From assembly GCF_901542335.1 (NCBI RefSeq), contig NZ_LR594036.1, positions 1,674,001 to 1,738,000 of the forward strand: 64,000 nucleotides of DNA, read 5' to 3'. Under the pieces are notes generated by a model. That model worked only from the letters and a program-made list of their open reading frames with translations. It searched no databases and was not told the DNA's origin. Every line of letters begins with the position of its first letter. The first letter of the stretch is position 1. Shown one piece after another: positions 48,848 to 57,467 of the stretch. The DNA comes from Streptococcus porcinus. GTDB taxonomy: Bacteria; Bacillota; Bacilli; Lactobacillales; Streptococcaceae. A program made the translations under genes and the position numbers.

Positions 48848-48884
48848 AATCTGAAAGCAGAAAGTTTTCCTGCTTTTTTATCTT

Positions 48885-49433
48885 TTATTTTGCCTCAATA
48901 AGACCTAAATCGCCATCTTCACGGCGGTAAAGAATATTTGTTTCACCATCTTCAGAATCTGTGTAGATAAAGAAATCATGTCCTAGAAGTTCCATCTGTA
49001 AACGCGCTTCTTCAATATCCATTGGTTTAAGTGTGACATTTTTGGTACGAACAACTTTGACAACTGGACTTTCTTCAACCTCTTCTGATTCAAATTCATT
49101 TGTGAAAACTTGACCAGTTGGAATCTTTTCACGATGTTTTTTAGCGATTTTTGTTTTATTTTTACGAATTTGACGCTCAATCTTATCAACTACTAAATCG
49201 ATTGATCCATACATGTCTTGTGAGACATCTTCTGCACGAAGAGTCATTGATCCTAGTAAAATAGTTACCTCAACTTTAGCAGTCTTTTCACGATACACTT
49301 TGAGATTGACACGAGTATCTATTTCATTCTCTTCAACAAAATATTTTTCAATTTTAGCAAGCTTAGATTCAACGTAGTCGCGAATTGCATCTGTTACTTC
49401 AATATTTTCTCCACGAATACTAAATTTAATCAT
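48885..49433 (-). CDS. hpf: Ribosome hibernation-promoting factor, long form
   Basis: The protein dimerises 70S ribosomes into inactive 100S particles in stationary phase. The 182-aa protein has the S30AE domain (1-100, MIKFSIRGENIEVTDAIRDYVESKL split here as residues 1-15 onward) and, after a linker, the C-terminal dimerisation domain (about 125-180, KPMDIEEARLQMELLGHDFF). The long form is usual in Firmicutes. A cre-like site and a TTGCAA/TATAAT promoter lie upstream. It follows comFC on the same strand. Confidence 0.95.
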   Translation of the reverse strand: MIKFSIRGENIEVTDAIRDYVESKLAKIEKYFVEENEIDTRVNLKVYREKTAKVEVTILLGSMTLRAEDVSQDMYGSIDLVVDKIERQIRKNKTKIAKKHREKIPTGQVFTNEFESEEVEESPVVKVVRTKNVTLKPMDIEEARLQMELLGHDFFIYTDSEDGETNILYRREDGDLGLIEAK

Positions 49434-49454
49434 AAGATACCTCTTTCCTATCGC

Positions 49455-49504
49455 ATGAAGCGCTTTCTTTAATACTATTATACCGTTTTCATGAAAATTT
49501 GCAA
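49455..49504 (-). promoter_or_regulatory. Promoter of hpf with a cre-like site
   Basis: The minus strand reads TTGCAA (49499-49504), 16 bp, TATAAT (49477-49482). Nine bases after the -10 it has AGAAAGCGCTTCAT (49455-49468), 12 of 14 matches to the cre consensus and placed where bound CcpA would block transcription. Confidence 0.65.
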
Positions 49505-49507
49505 GTT

Positions 49508-50188
49508 TTAGCGTGCAATACTGAAACTTTTTATATTAATAAAACCTTCAGCAATAAGTACGTCTCTAACATGTTTTATAGTTGTTCCAGTAGTATAAAT
49601 ATCATCAATAATTAACAATTTTTGATTTTTTTGAACTTCTTTAGCCAGTTCGTTAATATAAAAGCTATTAGCGCTCCTTAAACGTTGCACTTTATTTTTC
49701 TGAGATTGGTGTTCATTTTCTACTTTACTAACCATTGGTGAAAACTGGCAACCTGCTACTTCCAAAATTGCTGTTACTTGATTAAAACCTCTTATTTCTT
49801 CCCTCTCTGGACTGACAGGAACTGGTATTAGTACATATTCCTTATAGTTTTTTCGCACTGTTTCTAGGAACGGTTGGGCAAAAACATTTCTAAGTAAATA
49901 ATCCCCTTGAAATTTATAACTTGAAAAATATGCTTTCATGTAATTGTTATATTTGAATAGAGCATGATGCTTAACTGCATACCCCTTTTTACTCCACTCA
50001 ATACAATCATTACATAAATTAGCTGATCCAGATTTGAAACAAGCTGAACAATGTTTTGGACCTACTCGTTTAAACTTACTTTGACAAGAGTGACATATTA
50101 TTTGCTCCTTTTTCAGTAAGAAAATAATTTCTAAAAGAGAATAACTGTGTTCAATACAATTTTCACATAAAAGGCAATTATAACCCAT
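49508..50188 (-). CDS. comFC: Competence protein ComFC (phosphoribosyltransferase-like)
   Basis: A late competence protein needed for transformation. The 226-aa protein has an N-terminal zinc ribbon (CLLCENCIEHS, CHSCQSKF, CSACFKSGSANLCNDCIEW) and a PRTase-like domain with the PRPP motif LLIIDDIYTTGTT near residue 195. It overlaps comFA by 11 bp, so translation is coupled. It is usually driven with comFA by the competence sigma factor. The cysteines and the PRPP motif are all intact. Confidence 0.93.
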   Translation of the reverse strand: MGYNCLLCENCIEHSYSLLEIIFLLKKEQIICHSCQSKFKRVGPKHCSACFKSGSANLCNDCIEWSKKGYAVKHHALFKYNNYMKAYFSSYKFQGDYLLRNVFAQPFLETVRKNYKEYVLIPVPVSPEREEIRGFNQVTAILEVAGCQFSPMVSKVENEHQSQKNKVQRLRSANSFYINELAKEVQKNQKLLIIDDIYTTGTTIKHVRDVLIAEGFINIKSFSIAR

Positions 50189-51479
50189 AAGCTTCCTTAT
50201 TTAAACCTCTTATTTCTTTCCTTGCTCTATACATAGCAGAACTCACTCCCTCGTGAAAAAAGATTACTTTACCATTTGGGCGTTCGACAGATCTCCCAAC
50301 CCGCCCAGCTATTTGAATGAGACTTGAAGATGTAAAAAGGCGATGATGCGCTAATATTACAAAGACATCTACACCAGGAATAGTAACACCTCTTTCTAGA
50401 ATCGTAGTCGTAACAAGAATTGATAGGTCACCTCGACGAAAGTCCTCAATTAATTCTTTACGTTTGAGCGTTTGACTGCTTACATATCCTATCTTGTGGT
50501 TAGGAAATGCTTTTACTAAAGTTTCATAAAATTTTTGACCTTTCTCTATGACAGGATAAAAAATTAAAAGTGGATAGGGCAAAGTAGTTTGTTTTTGAAT
50601 AGCAGAAAATAGTTTATGAGGGAGTTTATTTCTATCCAAATATCGCTGAAGATTAAAAATCAATTGAAAATCAGGTACTATCAAAGGTTTATTATGAAAT
50701 CGTCTCGGTAGAGTTATTTTGGTCAGTTTACCATTCGTCACTTCCCTCTCTAAAAACTTTGTAGAGGTAGCTGTCAAATAAATTAACCGACCTTCCTCCA
50801 TCAACGCTGATATAACAGCACGATTTAGGAGTGGATTGTCAACAAATGGAAAAGAATCTACTTCATCAATAATAATCAAATGAAATGCCTTATAAAATTT
50901 CAATAACTGATGAGTTGTTGCAATGACAAGCGGAGCTCTATGATAACTTTCTGACTCTGCATGCATCAAAACAATCTGACATGAGAAGTCACGGCTTAAG
51001 CGCCTATGAACTTCAATACAGACATCTATTCTCGGACTGACTAATGCCACCCATTTCCCACTATTGACTACTTCTTCGATAACTCTATAGATCATCTCTG
51101 TTTTACCTGCTCCTGTAACAGCATAAACCAAACTCCGTTTTTCTAAACAATAATTTTCAACCAATTGTTTAGAAATACTCTCTTGATAAGGTGTTAAAGT
51201 TCCTTTCCACTTAAGATAACTCCCTTTAGGAAATGGCTGAGCAGGGTAATAATAGAGCTTGTCATGACTTTGCACTCGACCAAAAACTAAACACCATCTG
51301 CAATAATAGTGTCCATTAGGTAGTAAGTGGTCTTTATCAGCTTTACTAAAGCAACGTCCGCAATAATAATCCTTACCATCATCCTCAAAACTATCTTTAG
51401 TACTTGCAATCCTTTGTGCTTCATAGCTAATTTGATTAGCTGTAAATATGCGACCATATAAATTCTCTAAACATTCCAT
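50178..51479 (-). CDS. comFA: Competence helicase ComFA
   Basis: A DNA-dependent ATPase of the SF2 helicase class that helps pull DNA across the membrane during transformation. The 433-aa protein has a four-cysteine zinc motif (CGRCFSK, CRWC; about 40-62), Walker A AVTGAGKTE (about 119-127), the DEVD box in LIIIDEVDSF and the C-terminal helicase motif IQIAGRVGRS. The start is weak in SD but fits family alignments (MECLENLYGRIF). A cin-box-like sequence lies directly upstream. All motifs are intact. Confidence 0.94.
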   Translation of the reverse strand: MECLENLYGRIFTANQISYEAQRIASTKDSFEDDGKDYYCGRCFSKADKDHLLPNGHYYCRWCLVFGRVQSHDKLYYYPAQPFPKGSYLKWKGTLTPYQESISKQLVENYCLEKRSLVYAVTGAGKTEMIYRVIEEVVNSGKWVALVSPRIDVCIEVHRRLSRDFSCQIVLMHAESESYHRAPLVIATTHQLLKFYKAFHLIIIDEVDSFPFVDNPLLNRAVISALMEEGRLIYLTATSTKFLEREVTNGKLTKITLPRRFHNKPLIVPDFQLIFNLQRYLDRNKLPHKLFSAIQKQTTLPYPLLIFYPVIEKGQKFYETLVKAFPNHKIGYVSSQTLKRKELIEDFRRGDLSILVTTTILERGVTIPGVDVFVILAHHRLFTSSSLIQIAGRVGRSVERPNGKVIFFHEGVSSAMYRARKEIRGLNKEAYGL

Positions 51480-51486
51480 ACTTATC

Positions 51487-51494
51487 TATTCGAG
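51487..51494 (-). promoter_or_regulatory. Possible SigX/ComX cin-box of comFA
   Basis: The minus strand reads CTCGAATA, 6 of 8 matches to the streptococcal cin-box TACGAATA, with a T-rich stretch upstream. It is only 7 nt from the annotated ATG, closer than usual. Confidence 0.4.
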
Positions 51495-51534
51495 ATATTT
51501 TGCCAAAACGTTGTTTTTACTGTAAACTTTTCTT

Positions 51535-52164
51535 ATGGAATCTTACAAAACAATACAAGCAAATGGTCATTTCGAAGAAGTAATCAAAAAATCACGTTTT
51601 ATTGGTCAAGCTTTTCGCATTTCAAGTGAAGAAGAAGGCAAAGCAATTTTAGCAAAAATAAAAAAAGAGCACTACAAGGCTAATCATTCTTGTTCTGCTA
51701 TGATCATCGGCGAGAATGCACAAATAAAACGCTCAAGTGATGATGGTGAACCATCTGGTACTGCTGGACTACCTATCCTTTCTATCCTAGAAAAACAGGA
51801 CTTAACTAATATTTTAGTGGTTGTCACGCGCTATTTTGGTGGGATTAAATTAGGGACTGGCGGCCTCATAAGAGCTTACTCTTCAGTAACTGCTGCAACA
51901 TTAGATAGCTCGCAACAAATCATAGTAAAAGAACAAGTTGGTCTGCGCGTTCACTTAAGTTACTCTCAGTATCAAGTTTTTACTAACTTTATAGAAACCT
52001 ATGGATTAGTTGAACAGCATACTACTTTTACTGATCAAGTCTCAACAACACTCTTTTGCGATTTCGATTTTCAATCTAAACTGATTCAAGAGCTCTCAGA
52101 ATTCTATCAAGGCAAGATTTCTTTTGAAGCGGTGGACTCTCAAGTTGTTGAAGTACCTATTTAA
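51535..52164 (+). CDS. YigZ/IMPACT family protein
   Basis: A 209-aa member of the UPF0029/IMPACT family. The N-terminal domain (1-115) has FIGQAFRISSEEEG, the signature DDGEPSGTAGLPIL (about 64-77) and VTRYFGGIKLGTGGLIRAY (about 94-112); the C-terminal domain is the DUF1949 type. The family may act in translation control or RNA binding; no enzymatic activity is firm. It is divergent from comFA, as in other streptococci, and shares a 55-bp intergenic region with it. No clear SD is present. Confidence 0.9.
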   Translation: MESYKTIQANGHFEEVIKKSRFIGQAFRISSEEEGKAILAKIKKEHYKANHSCSAMIIGENAQIKRSSDDGEPSGTAGLPILSILEKQDLTNILVVVTRYFGGIKLGTGGLIRAYSSVTAATLDSSQQIIVKEQVGLRVHLSYSQYQVFTNFIETYGLVEQHTTFTDQVSTTLFCDFDFQSKLIQELSEFYQGKISFEAVDSQVVEVPI

Positions 52165-52276
52165 GTCCTCTGATATATTTCATCTATCAAGGTAATAGAA
52201 TAATACTATTTTACATCGTACGAGTTAGGCCATATACTATGTTTAGAATTAGTATATAATTAAGGTGGAACATAAT

Positions 52277-53203
52277 ATGTCTAAACTATACAACAATATT
52301 ACAGAACTGGTTGGTCAAACTCCAATCATTAAATTACAACATTTAGCCGACAAAGAATCAGCTGATGTCTATGTTAAACTCGAATCTTTTAATCCAGGTT
52401 CTAGTGTTAAAGACCGTATTGCTCTTGCAATGATTGATGCTGCTGAACAAGAGGGAATCATTAAACCAGGTGACACTATTATTGAACCAACTAGCGGAAA
52501 TACTGGTATTGGTTTAGCCTGGGTCGGAGCTGCAAAAGGGTACAAAGTTATTATTGTTATGCCTGAAACTATGAGTCTAGAACGTCGCCAGTTGATTCAA
52601 GCTTATGGTGCTGAATTAGTTCTTACCCCAGGTTCTGAAGGAATGAAAGGTGCTATTGCTAAAGCTCAAACTTTAGCAACCGAAATCGGAGGCTGGCTTC
52701 CATCACAATTCACTAACCCAGCCAACCCTAAAATTCACGAAGAGACAACTGGTCAAGAGATTTTTGAAGTTTTCAAAGAAATTGGCCTAGATGCCTTTGT
52801 TGCAGGAGTTGGTACTGGCGGAACCATAACAGGAGTTTCCCATGCGCTAAAAAAAGTTATGCCTGAACTTAAAACTTATGCTGTTGAAGCTGATGAATCA
52901 GCTGTCTTGTCAGGTCAAGAACCTGCTCCGCATAAAATTCAGGGAATATCTGCTGGTTTTATTCCTGAAATCCTAGACACTAACTCATATGACAGTATTA
53001 TTCGAGTAAGCTCTGATAATGCCCTTAAAACAGGTCGTTTGGTCGGAGCTAACGAGGGATTCTTGGTGGGAATTTCATCTGGCGCTGCTATCTATGCGGC
53101 TTTATCCCTAGCTAAAGAATTAGGTAAGGGCAAAAAAGTTCTCGCGCTACTTCCAGACAATGGGGAACGCTATCTCTCCACTGGGCTTTATCAATTCAAT
53201 TAA
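52277..53203 (+). CDS. cysK: Cysteine synthase A (O-acetylserine sulfhydrylase)
   Basis: A PLP enzyme that makes cysteine from O-acetylserine and sulfide. From ATG at 52277 it has 308 residues; this start is chosen over an upstream GTG because AAGGTGG is correctly placed. Features are [11 protein letters not shown] (PLP lysine near residue 43), the substrate loop [11 protein letters not shown] (about 70-80), the PLP-phosphate loop GTGGTITG and SSGA near the C-terminus. It is monocistronic, with a bidirectional terminator at its end. Confidence 0.95.
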   Translation: MSKLYNNITELVGQTPIIKLQHLADKESADVYVKLESFNPGSSVKDRIALAMIDAAEQEGIIKPGDTIIEPTSGNTGIGLAWVGAAKGYKVIIVMPETMSLERRQLIQAYGAELVLTPGSEGMKGAIAKAQTLATEIGGWLPSQFTNPANPKIHEETTGQEIFEVFKEIGLDAFVAGVGTGGTITGVSHALKKVMPELKTYAVEADESAVLSGQEPAPHKIQGISAGFIPEILDTNSYDSIIRVSSDNALKTGRLVGANEGFLVGISSGAAIYAALSLAKELGKGKKVLALLPDNGERYLSTGLYQFN

Positions 53204-53238
53204 AAAAACAGGTGCTATCTGTCATGGCACCTGTTTTT
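53204..53238. terminator. Bidirectional terminator between cysK and the S1 gene
   Basis: AAAAACAGGTGC (53204-53215) and GCACCTGTTTTT (53227-53238) form a perfect 12-bp stem with an 11-nt loop. The T-run on the plus strand serves cysK and that on the minus strand serves the S1 gene. Confidence 0.9.
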
Positions 53239-53590
53239 AATGTTTAAAATGTTCTAATCCTTCTTTTATCCAAAGATCCAAATTAGCAGCTAGCGGCTTA
53301 AAGCCTATTTTTAATCGACTATTTGAAAAACGATGGCGGTGTGATAATTGATGTTTCTCTTCTTCTAATGTTCTCATAGAAAGACTAACTTTTTGGTTGA
53401 ATTCATCATAATCAACAACCTGTACATCAACCGCATCACCCACCGTTAGTATGTCATGGATGTTATTAATATAGCCTGTTTTAATTTCTGAAATATGGAT
53501 GAGACCTGTTGTTCCATTATCTAGGGCAACAAAAGCACCATAGGGTTTGATTCCTGTAATAGTCCCATGAAATTTGTCGCCTATTTTCAT
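53237..53590 (-). CDS. S1 RNA-binding domain protein (general stress protein 13-like)
   Basis: A 117-aa protein with one S1 domain (1-75; [55 protein letters not shown]) and a short basic tail that ends in LEHFKH. Proteins like this (YugI/CvfD type) bind RNA or ribosomes and affect stress responses. The start ATG overlaps the stop of the upstream HAD-cyclophilin gene by one base (TAATG), so the two are translationally coupled. Confidence 0.88.
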   Translation of the reverse strand: MKIGDKFHGTITGIKPYGAFVALDNGTTGLIHISEIKTGYINNIHDILTVGDAVDVQVVDYDEFNQKVSLSMRTLEEEKHQLSHRHRFSNSRLKIGFKPLAANLDLWIKEGLEHFKH

Positions 53591-54990
53591 TAATCTAAAA
53601 CCTCAATTGTCTCAATCACCACGTCTTCTTTAGGCTTATCCTGCAGACCAGTTTCAACAGCAGCTATGGTATCCAACACATCATACGAAGTTTGATCAAC
53701 CAATTGACCAAATACAGTATGTCGTCTATCTAGATGAGGAGTTCCTCCTTTTTCAGCATAAGAAGCTGCAATAGGTACAGGCCAACCTCCTCGTTCTAAT
53801 TCTTTTTGAGCATATGGAATTTTCTTATTCTGAACAATGAAGAATTGACTACCATTAGTATTTGGTCCAGCATTTGCCATTGAAAGAGCACCGCGTAGGT
53901 TATAAAGCTCATCTGAAAATTCGTCTTCAAAGCTATCTCCATAGATAGATTGTCCTCCCATTCCTGTTCCTGTCGGGTCTCCACCTTGAATCATAAAATC
54001 AGGAATAATACGGTGGAAAATAATACCATCATAATAGCCTTCTTTTGCAAGACCAATAAAATTAGCTACTGCTTTAGGAGCGTGTTCAGGAAAGAGTTGT
54101 ACTTGCAAATCACCGTGATTCGTTTTAATAATAGCTTTTGGGCCCTGAACAGTATCTAAACTTACTTGCGGAAAGTGTAATTCTTTTTCGATCAAACCTA
54201 ATTCCTCCAATGCATATAAAATGCCATTTTCTTCTACTTTTTTTGTAACAAAATCAGCTTTTTCTTGTAATAAAGGATGAGATATCCCCATTGCAATACT
54301 GATTCCGGCATAATCAAATAATTCTAAATCGTTCAACTCATCCCCAAAAACTAAAATATTTTCAGGTTTTAAACCAAGATGGTCAACTACTTTTGAAACA
54401 CCTAATGCTTTTGATGTCCCCTTTAAAACAACATCTGATGAGTTATCATGCCATCTAACCAACCGTAAGTGTTCAGCCAAATCCTCAGGTAGTTGCAAAG
54501 CATCTCCTTGGTCCTCAAAGGTCCACATTTGGTACACATCCTGTTTTTCGTTAAAATCCGGACAAACATCTAAATCTGCATAAACAGGATCAATAGCTTT
54601 GCTGACCAAATCATTTCTTTCTGATAATACAGCTTGATGGCGACCAGCCATCCCATAGTTGATTCCCACTGCATCAGCCCACTCTTTGAACCTCATTACG
54701 ATTTCATCAGGAATAGGTGCTTGGAAAATAATGTTTTTCTGATCATCTTTAGCATAAGCCCCATTTAACTTAACACAGTAATCAGCATGTAAATCTTGGA
54801 CCTCTTGAGGTACACCATATCGTGCACGGCCAGAAGCAATACCAGTCAGAATGCCCTTTGCTTTTAATTCTTTAAAGATTTTTTGAATCGTTTCTGGCAT
54901 ATAGCCAGTGTCTTTTATTCTTAGGGTATCATCAATATCAAAAAAAACCATTTTTATTTTCTTTGCTTTATATTTCGTTTTTGCGTCCAT
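53590..54990 (-). CDS. Bifunctional Cof-type HAD hydrolase / cyclophilin peptidyl-prolyl isomerase
   Basis: A natural fusion of two enzymes, 466 aa. Residues 1-270 are a Cof-type HAD-IIB phosphatase with D18 and D20 (FFDIDDTLR), SGRARYG, the lysine in [12 protein letters not shown] and [15 protein letters not shown]. Residues 280-466 are a cyclophilin ([33 protein letters not shown]). The fusion is common in streptococci. The cyclophilin arginine and glutamine of the active site are present, so both halves should be active. The substrate of the phosphatase is unknown. Coupled to the S1 gene downstream. Confidence 0.92.
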   Translation of the reverse strand: MDAKTKYKAKKIKMVFFDIDDTLRIKDTGYMPETIQKIFKELKAKGILTGIASGRARYGVPQEVQDLHADYCVKLNGAYAKDDQKNIIFQAPIPDEIVMRFKEWADAVGINYGMAGRHQAVLSERNDLVSKAIDPVYADLDVCPDFNEKQDVYQMWTFEDQGDALQLPEDLAEHLRLVRWHDNSSDVVLKGTSKALGVSKVVDHLGLKPENILVFGDELNDLELFDYAGISIAMGISHPLLQEKADFVTKKVEENGILYALEELGLIEKELHFPQVSLDTVQGPKAIIKTNHGDLQVQLFPEHAPKAVANFIGLAKEGYYDGIIFHRIIPDFMIQGGDPTGTGMGGQSIYGDSFEDEFSDELYNLRGALSMANAGPNTNGSQFFIVQNKKIPYAQKELERGGWPVPIAASYAEKGGTPHLDRRHTVFGQLVDQTSYDVLDTIAAVETGLQDKPKEDVVIETIEVLD

Positions 54991-55023
54991 CTTTTCCCTC
55001 CGTTAACAGATACCATTATACCA

Positions 55024-55665
55024 CTAATTGTCGTCTTGTGGCACTAAGTGGTGTCGAAAAGCGTAGACCACTGCTTGCGTTCGATCATCAACTTCAAGCT
55101 TAGATAAAATATTGGAAACATGAGTCTTAACTGTCTTCAAGGATATAAAGAGTTCATCTGCAATTGTTTGATTGTCATAACCCTTAGCCAACAGGTATAA
55201 GATATCATATTCACGAGCTGTTAATTCTTCATGTAAATCAGGATGTTGGTTATGAGCTTTAATTTTTTTATCTACTTCTGTCTCAATTGCCAGCTGACCT
55301 TTAGCTACTTTGCGAATAGCATTGAGTATTTCTGCAGCACTTGATGTCTTTAACATGTAGCCTTTTGCTCCTGCTTCAATGACAGGATAGATTTTTTCAT
55401 TGTCCAGATAAGATGTGAGCACCAAAATTTTAGCTTCCGACCATTTCTGTAAAATTTCAAGCGTGGCTTCTACCCCATCTAATTCTGGCATGACAAGATC
55501 CATTACCACCACATCAGGTTGTATCTCAAGCGCTAGCTTAACTCCTTGCCGTCCATTTGAAGCTTCTGCAACAACAGTGATATCCTTTTGCATATTTAAA
55601 AAACTTTTTAATCCTAAACGCACCATTTCATGATCATCAACTAAGATTACCTTAATATTATCCAT
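55024..55665 (-). CDS. liaR: Response regulator LiaR (VraR-like, NarL family)
   Basis: The output protein of the LiaFSR cell-envelope stress system. The 213-aa protein has a receiver domain with D56 (VVMDLVMPELDG) and a C-terminal LuxR-type HTH (about 145-205, LTAREYDILYLLAKGYDNQTIADELF split here as LTAREYDILYLLAKG and onward). It overlaps liaS by 8 bp. In streptococci it responds to lipid II-binding antibiotics and antimicrobial peptides. Confidence 0.95.
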   Translation of the reverse strand: MDNIKVILVDDHEMVRLGLKSFLNMQKDITVVAEASNGRQGVKLALEIQPDVVVMDLVMPELDGVEATLEILQKWSEAKILVLTSYLDNEKIYPVIEAGAKGYMLKTSSAAEILNAIRKVAKGQLAIETEVDKKIKAHNQHPDLHEELTAREYDILYLLAKGYDNQTIADELFISLKTVKTHVSNILSKLEVDDRTQAVVYAFRHHLVPQDDN

Positions 55666-56662
55666 TTTTTCCCTCCGCCACTAATGGTAATCGAATATCC
55701 ATTGAAACACCTTTACCGCGTTCACTGATTACATTAAGTGATCCCGCAAAATCGTCAATCCGATCTTCTATATTTTTTAAGCCATAACTTAGATTTCGAA
55801 CTTCATCCATATCAAAACCCACGCCATTATCAACCATTTTCAGTTGTACTTCATTTTTACTTTGATTGAGATATAATTCAATTCGACTAGCTTTAGCGTG
55901 TTTTAGCGTATTACTTATAAATTCCTGTGCAATTCTAAAGAGATTATCCTCCATAGCTTTGGGTAATGATTTTATATTTTCTTTATAAATAATTTCTATA
56001 TCACTCTTATCTGTCAGCTCTTTGAGAATCATCTGGATACCTTCAGTTAAGGTGCGATTGGCTAATTCTGTCGGACGTAAATGCAACAACAAGACCCTTA
56101 AATCCTTTTGAGCATTCTGCAACATCGCTTCTACTGTTTGTATTTGTGTATTTAGTTCTTCTTTTTCCAAGTCATCTATACTCATGGATATTCCCGAAAG
56201 AATCATAGAAGATGCAAATAGTTCTTGACTTACTGTATCATGTAAATCGCGCGCGATTCGTTTACGTTCACGATGTACAATATTTTGACTATCTAAGATA
56301 TAGGCACTTTCTTTTTTCTGTAAGCTATTGGTCATATGAAACATTTTTTTAGAAAGCCGAATTAGGTTTATATTTATTTCTGAGGTTTCCTCTAGTTTAA
56401 GTGACTTGTTATCTATAATGCGCCGTAAATTCTGATTAATACTTCTCTTGCTAATATCATCTAAAGTAATCCAAAGAAGTAATAATAGTAGTGTGACTGA
56501 CACAATGAGTAACAAGACGGAGAAAAAAAGTTTTTCTGCTCGCCAAATATTTAAACGTAAGTAGTTTAAACCCAAGTCCAAGTTATCCATAACTACAAAA
56601 ACAATGGTTAAGATAGTAATAGTTGAATAGAGCCAAATTAGTAGATAGTAACGTTTTTTCAT
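55658..56662 (-). CDS. liaS: Sensor histidine kinase LiaS (VraS-like)
   Basis: An intramembrane-sensing kinase of 334 aa. Two TM helices (about 7-25 and 45-67) enclose a very short external loop. The HisKA_3 domain has the phospho-acceptor H141 in RIARDLHDTVSQELFAS, and the C-terminal HATPase has FISNTLKHAKAS and DNGVGFD. It overlaps liaF by 4 bp and liaR by 8 bp, so stoichiometry is set by coupled translation. Confidence 0.95.
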   Translation of the reverse strand: MKKRYYLLIWLYSTITILTIVFVVMDNLDLGLNYLRLNIWRAEKLFFSVLLLIVSVTLLLLLLWITLDDISKRSINQNLRRIIDNKSLKLEETSEININLIRLSKKMFHMTNSLQKKESAYILDSQNIVHRERKRIARDLHDTVSQELFASSMILSGISMSIDDLEKEELNTQIQTVEAMLQNAQKDLRVLLLHLRPTELANRTLTEGIQMILKELTDKSDIEIIYKENIKSLPKAMEDNLFRIAQEFISNTLKHAKASRIELYLNQSKNEVQLKMVDNGVGFDMDEVRNLSYGLKNIEDRIDDFAGSLNVISERGKGVSMDIRLPLVAEGKNG

Positions 56663-57354
56663 CGTCTGTTCACCTCAACATTTCCTGCAATGGTGTTGAC
56701 AATAATTTTAACTTTTTTAAGACTATCTGCACTTTTATCGCAGCCCAACTTAATGGATTCATTACGCAAATCATATTCATGTGTCTTTAAAAAAGAAATA
56801 GTTGCATAAATGGAAGATACTTCTAGTGTCACTGCAACATCTATTGGAACTAAAATTTTTGTATTACCAAAGACTTTTCGAATCATAACCATATTATCTT
56901 GACCAGTTACAATAACGTTAGTTAAATCAATTGTGTCATTACCACTAACACGTATAATGTTGACATCATCAAAGGCATAAAAGTCACTCTCGTAAGTCGC
57001 CGAACCAATCCATTGATGTTTGGTTTGTTTGACATCAATGCCCTCTTCACTAAAACGGATTAAGGCATATCGGTTTTTCTTTTTGACTTGTGAAAAATGG
57101 TTAATAAAAACATAAATAATCCCAAATAAAACCGCAAGAATAATGTAGGGATTTAACATAAAAATCAAGAAAAGTAATAATAGGCTCACTGTTAACAGAA
57201 AATTATTTCGACTATCTTGATTATAAAATCGTAATGCTAATAAAATAATAACTAAGATAAAAATAAAGCTAGTTACATTATTTGCCAAAATGGTCATAAT
57301 TCCCATGGCTAAAAGCATACACTCAACTAATAAAAAGAATTGAAATTTTTTCAT
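56659..57354 (-). CDS. liaF: LiaF, inhibitor of LiaRS signalling
   Basis: A membrane protein that holds LiaS inactive when there is no envelope stress. The 231-aa protein has about four TM segments in the first 90 residues and a C-terminal cytoplasmic beta domain (DUF2154-like; VIVTGQDNMVMIRKVFGNTKILVP). GAAGGAG precedes the ATG. It is the first gene of liaFSR, 73 bp downstream of the pknB terminator, and probably has its own TAAAAT promoter (about 57383-57388). Confidence 0.92.
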   Translation of the reverse strand: MKKFQFFLLVECMLLAMGIMTILANNVTSFIFILVIILLALRFYNQDSRNNFLLTVSLLLLFLIFMLNPYIILAVLFGIIYVFINHFSQVKKKNRYALIRFSEEGIDVKQTKHQWIGSATYESDFYAFDDVNIIRVSGNDTIDLTNVIVTGQDNMVMIRKVFGNTKILVPIDVAVTLEVSSIYATISFLKTHEYDLRNESIKLGCDKSADSLKKVKIIVNTIAGNVEVNRR

Positions 57355-57426
57355 TGAACTCCTTCCACTTCTTTGTCATTTTATCAAAAAAACAGAAGAA
57401 TTTCATTTTTTGTCGTATACTTAAAC

Positions 57427-57463
57427 AAAAAGCACCAAACAATATAGTATCTGGTGCTTTTTT
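57427..57463 (-). terminator. Terminator of the stp-pknB unit
   Basis: AAAAAGCACCA/TGGTGCTTTTT, an 11-bp stem with a 14-nt loop and T-run on the minus strand, 5 bp beyond the pknB stop codon. Confidence 0.88.
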
Positions 57464-57467
57464 CTAT

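Noticed and set aside
48853..48877. Plus-strand hairpin with T-run beside the hpf stop codon
   Set aside because: No plus-strand gene precedes it; probably incidental or part of a double hairpin for hpf.
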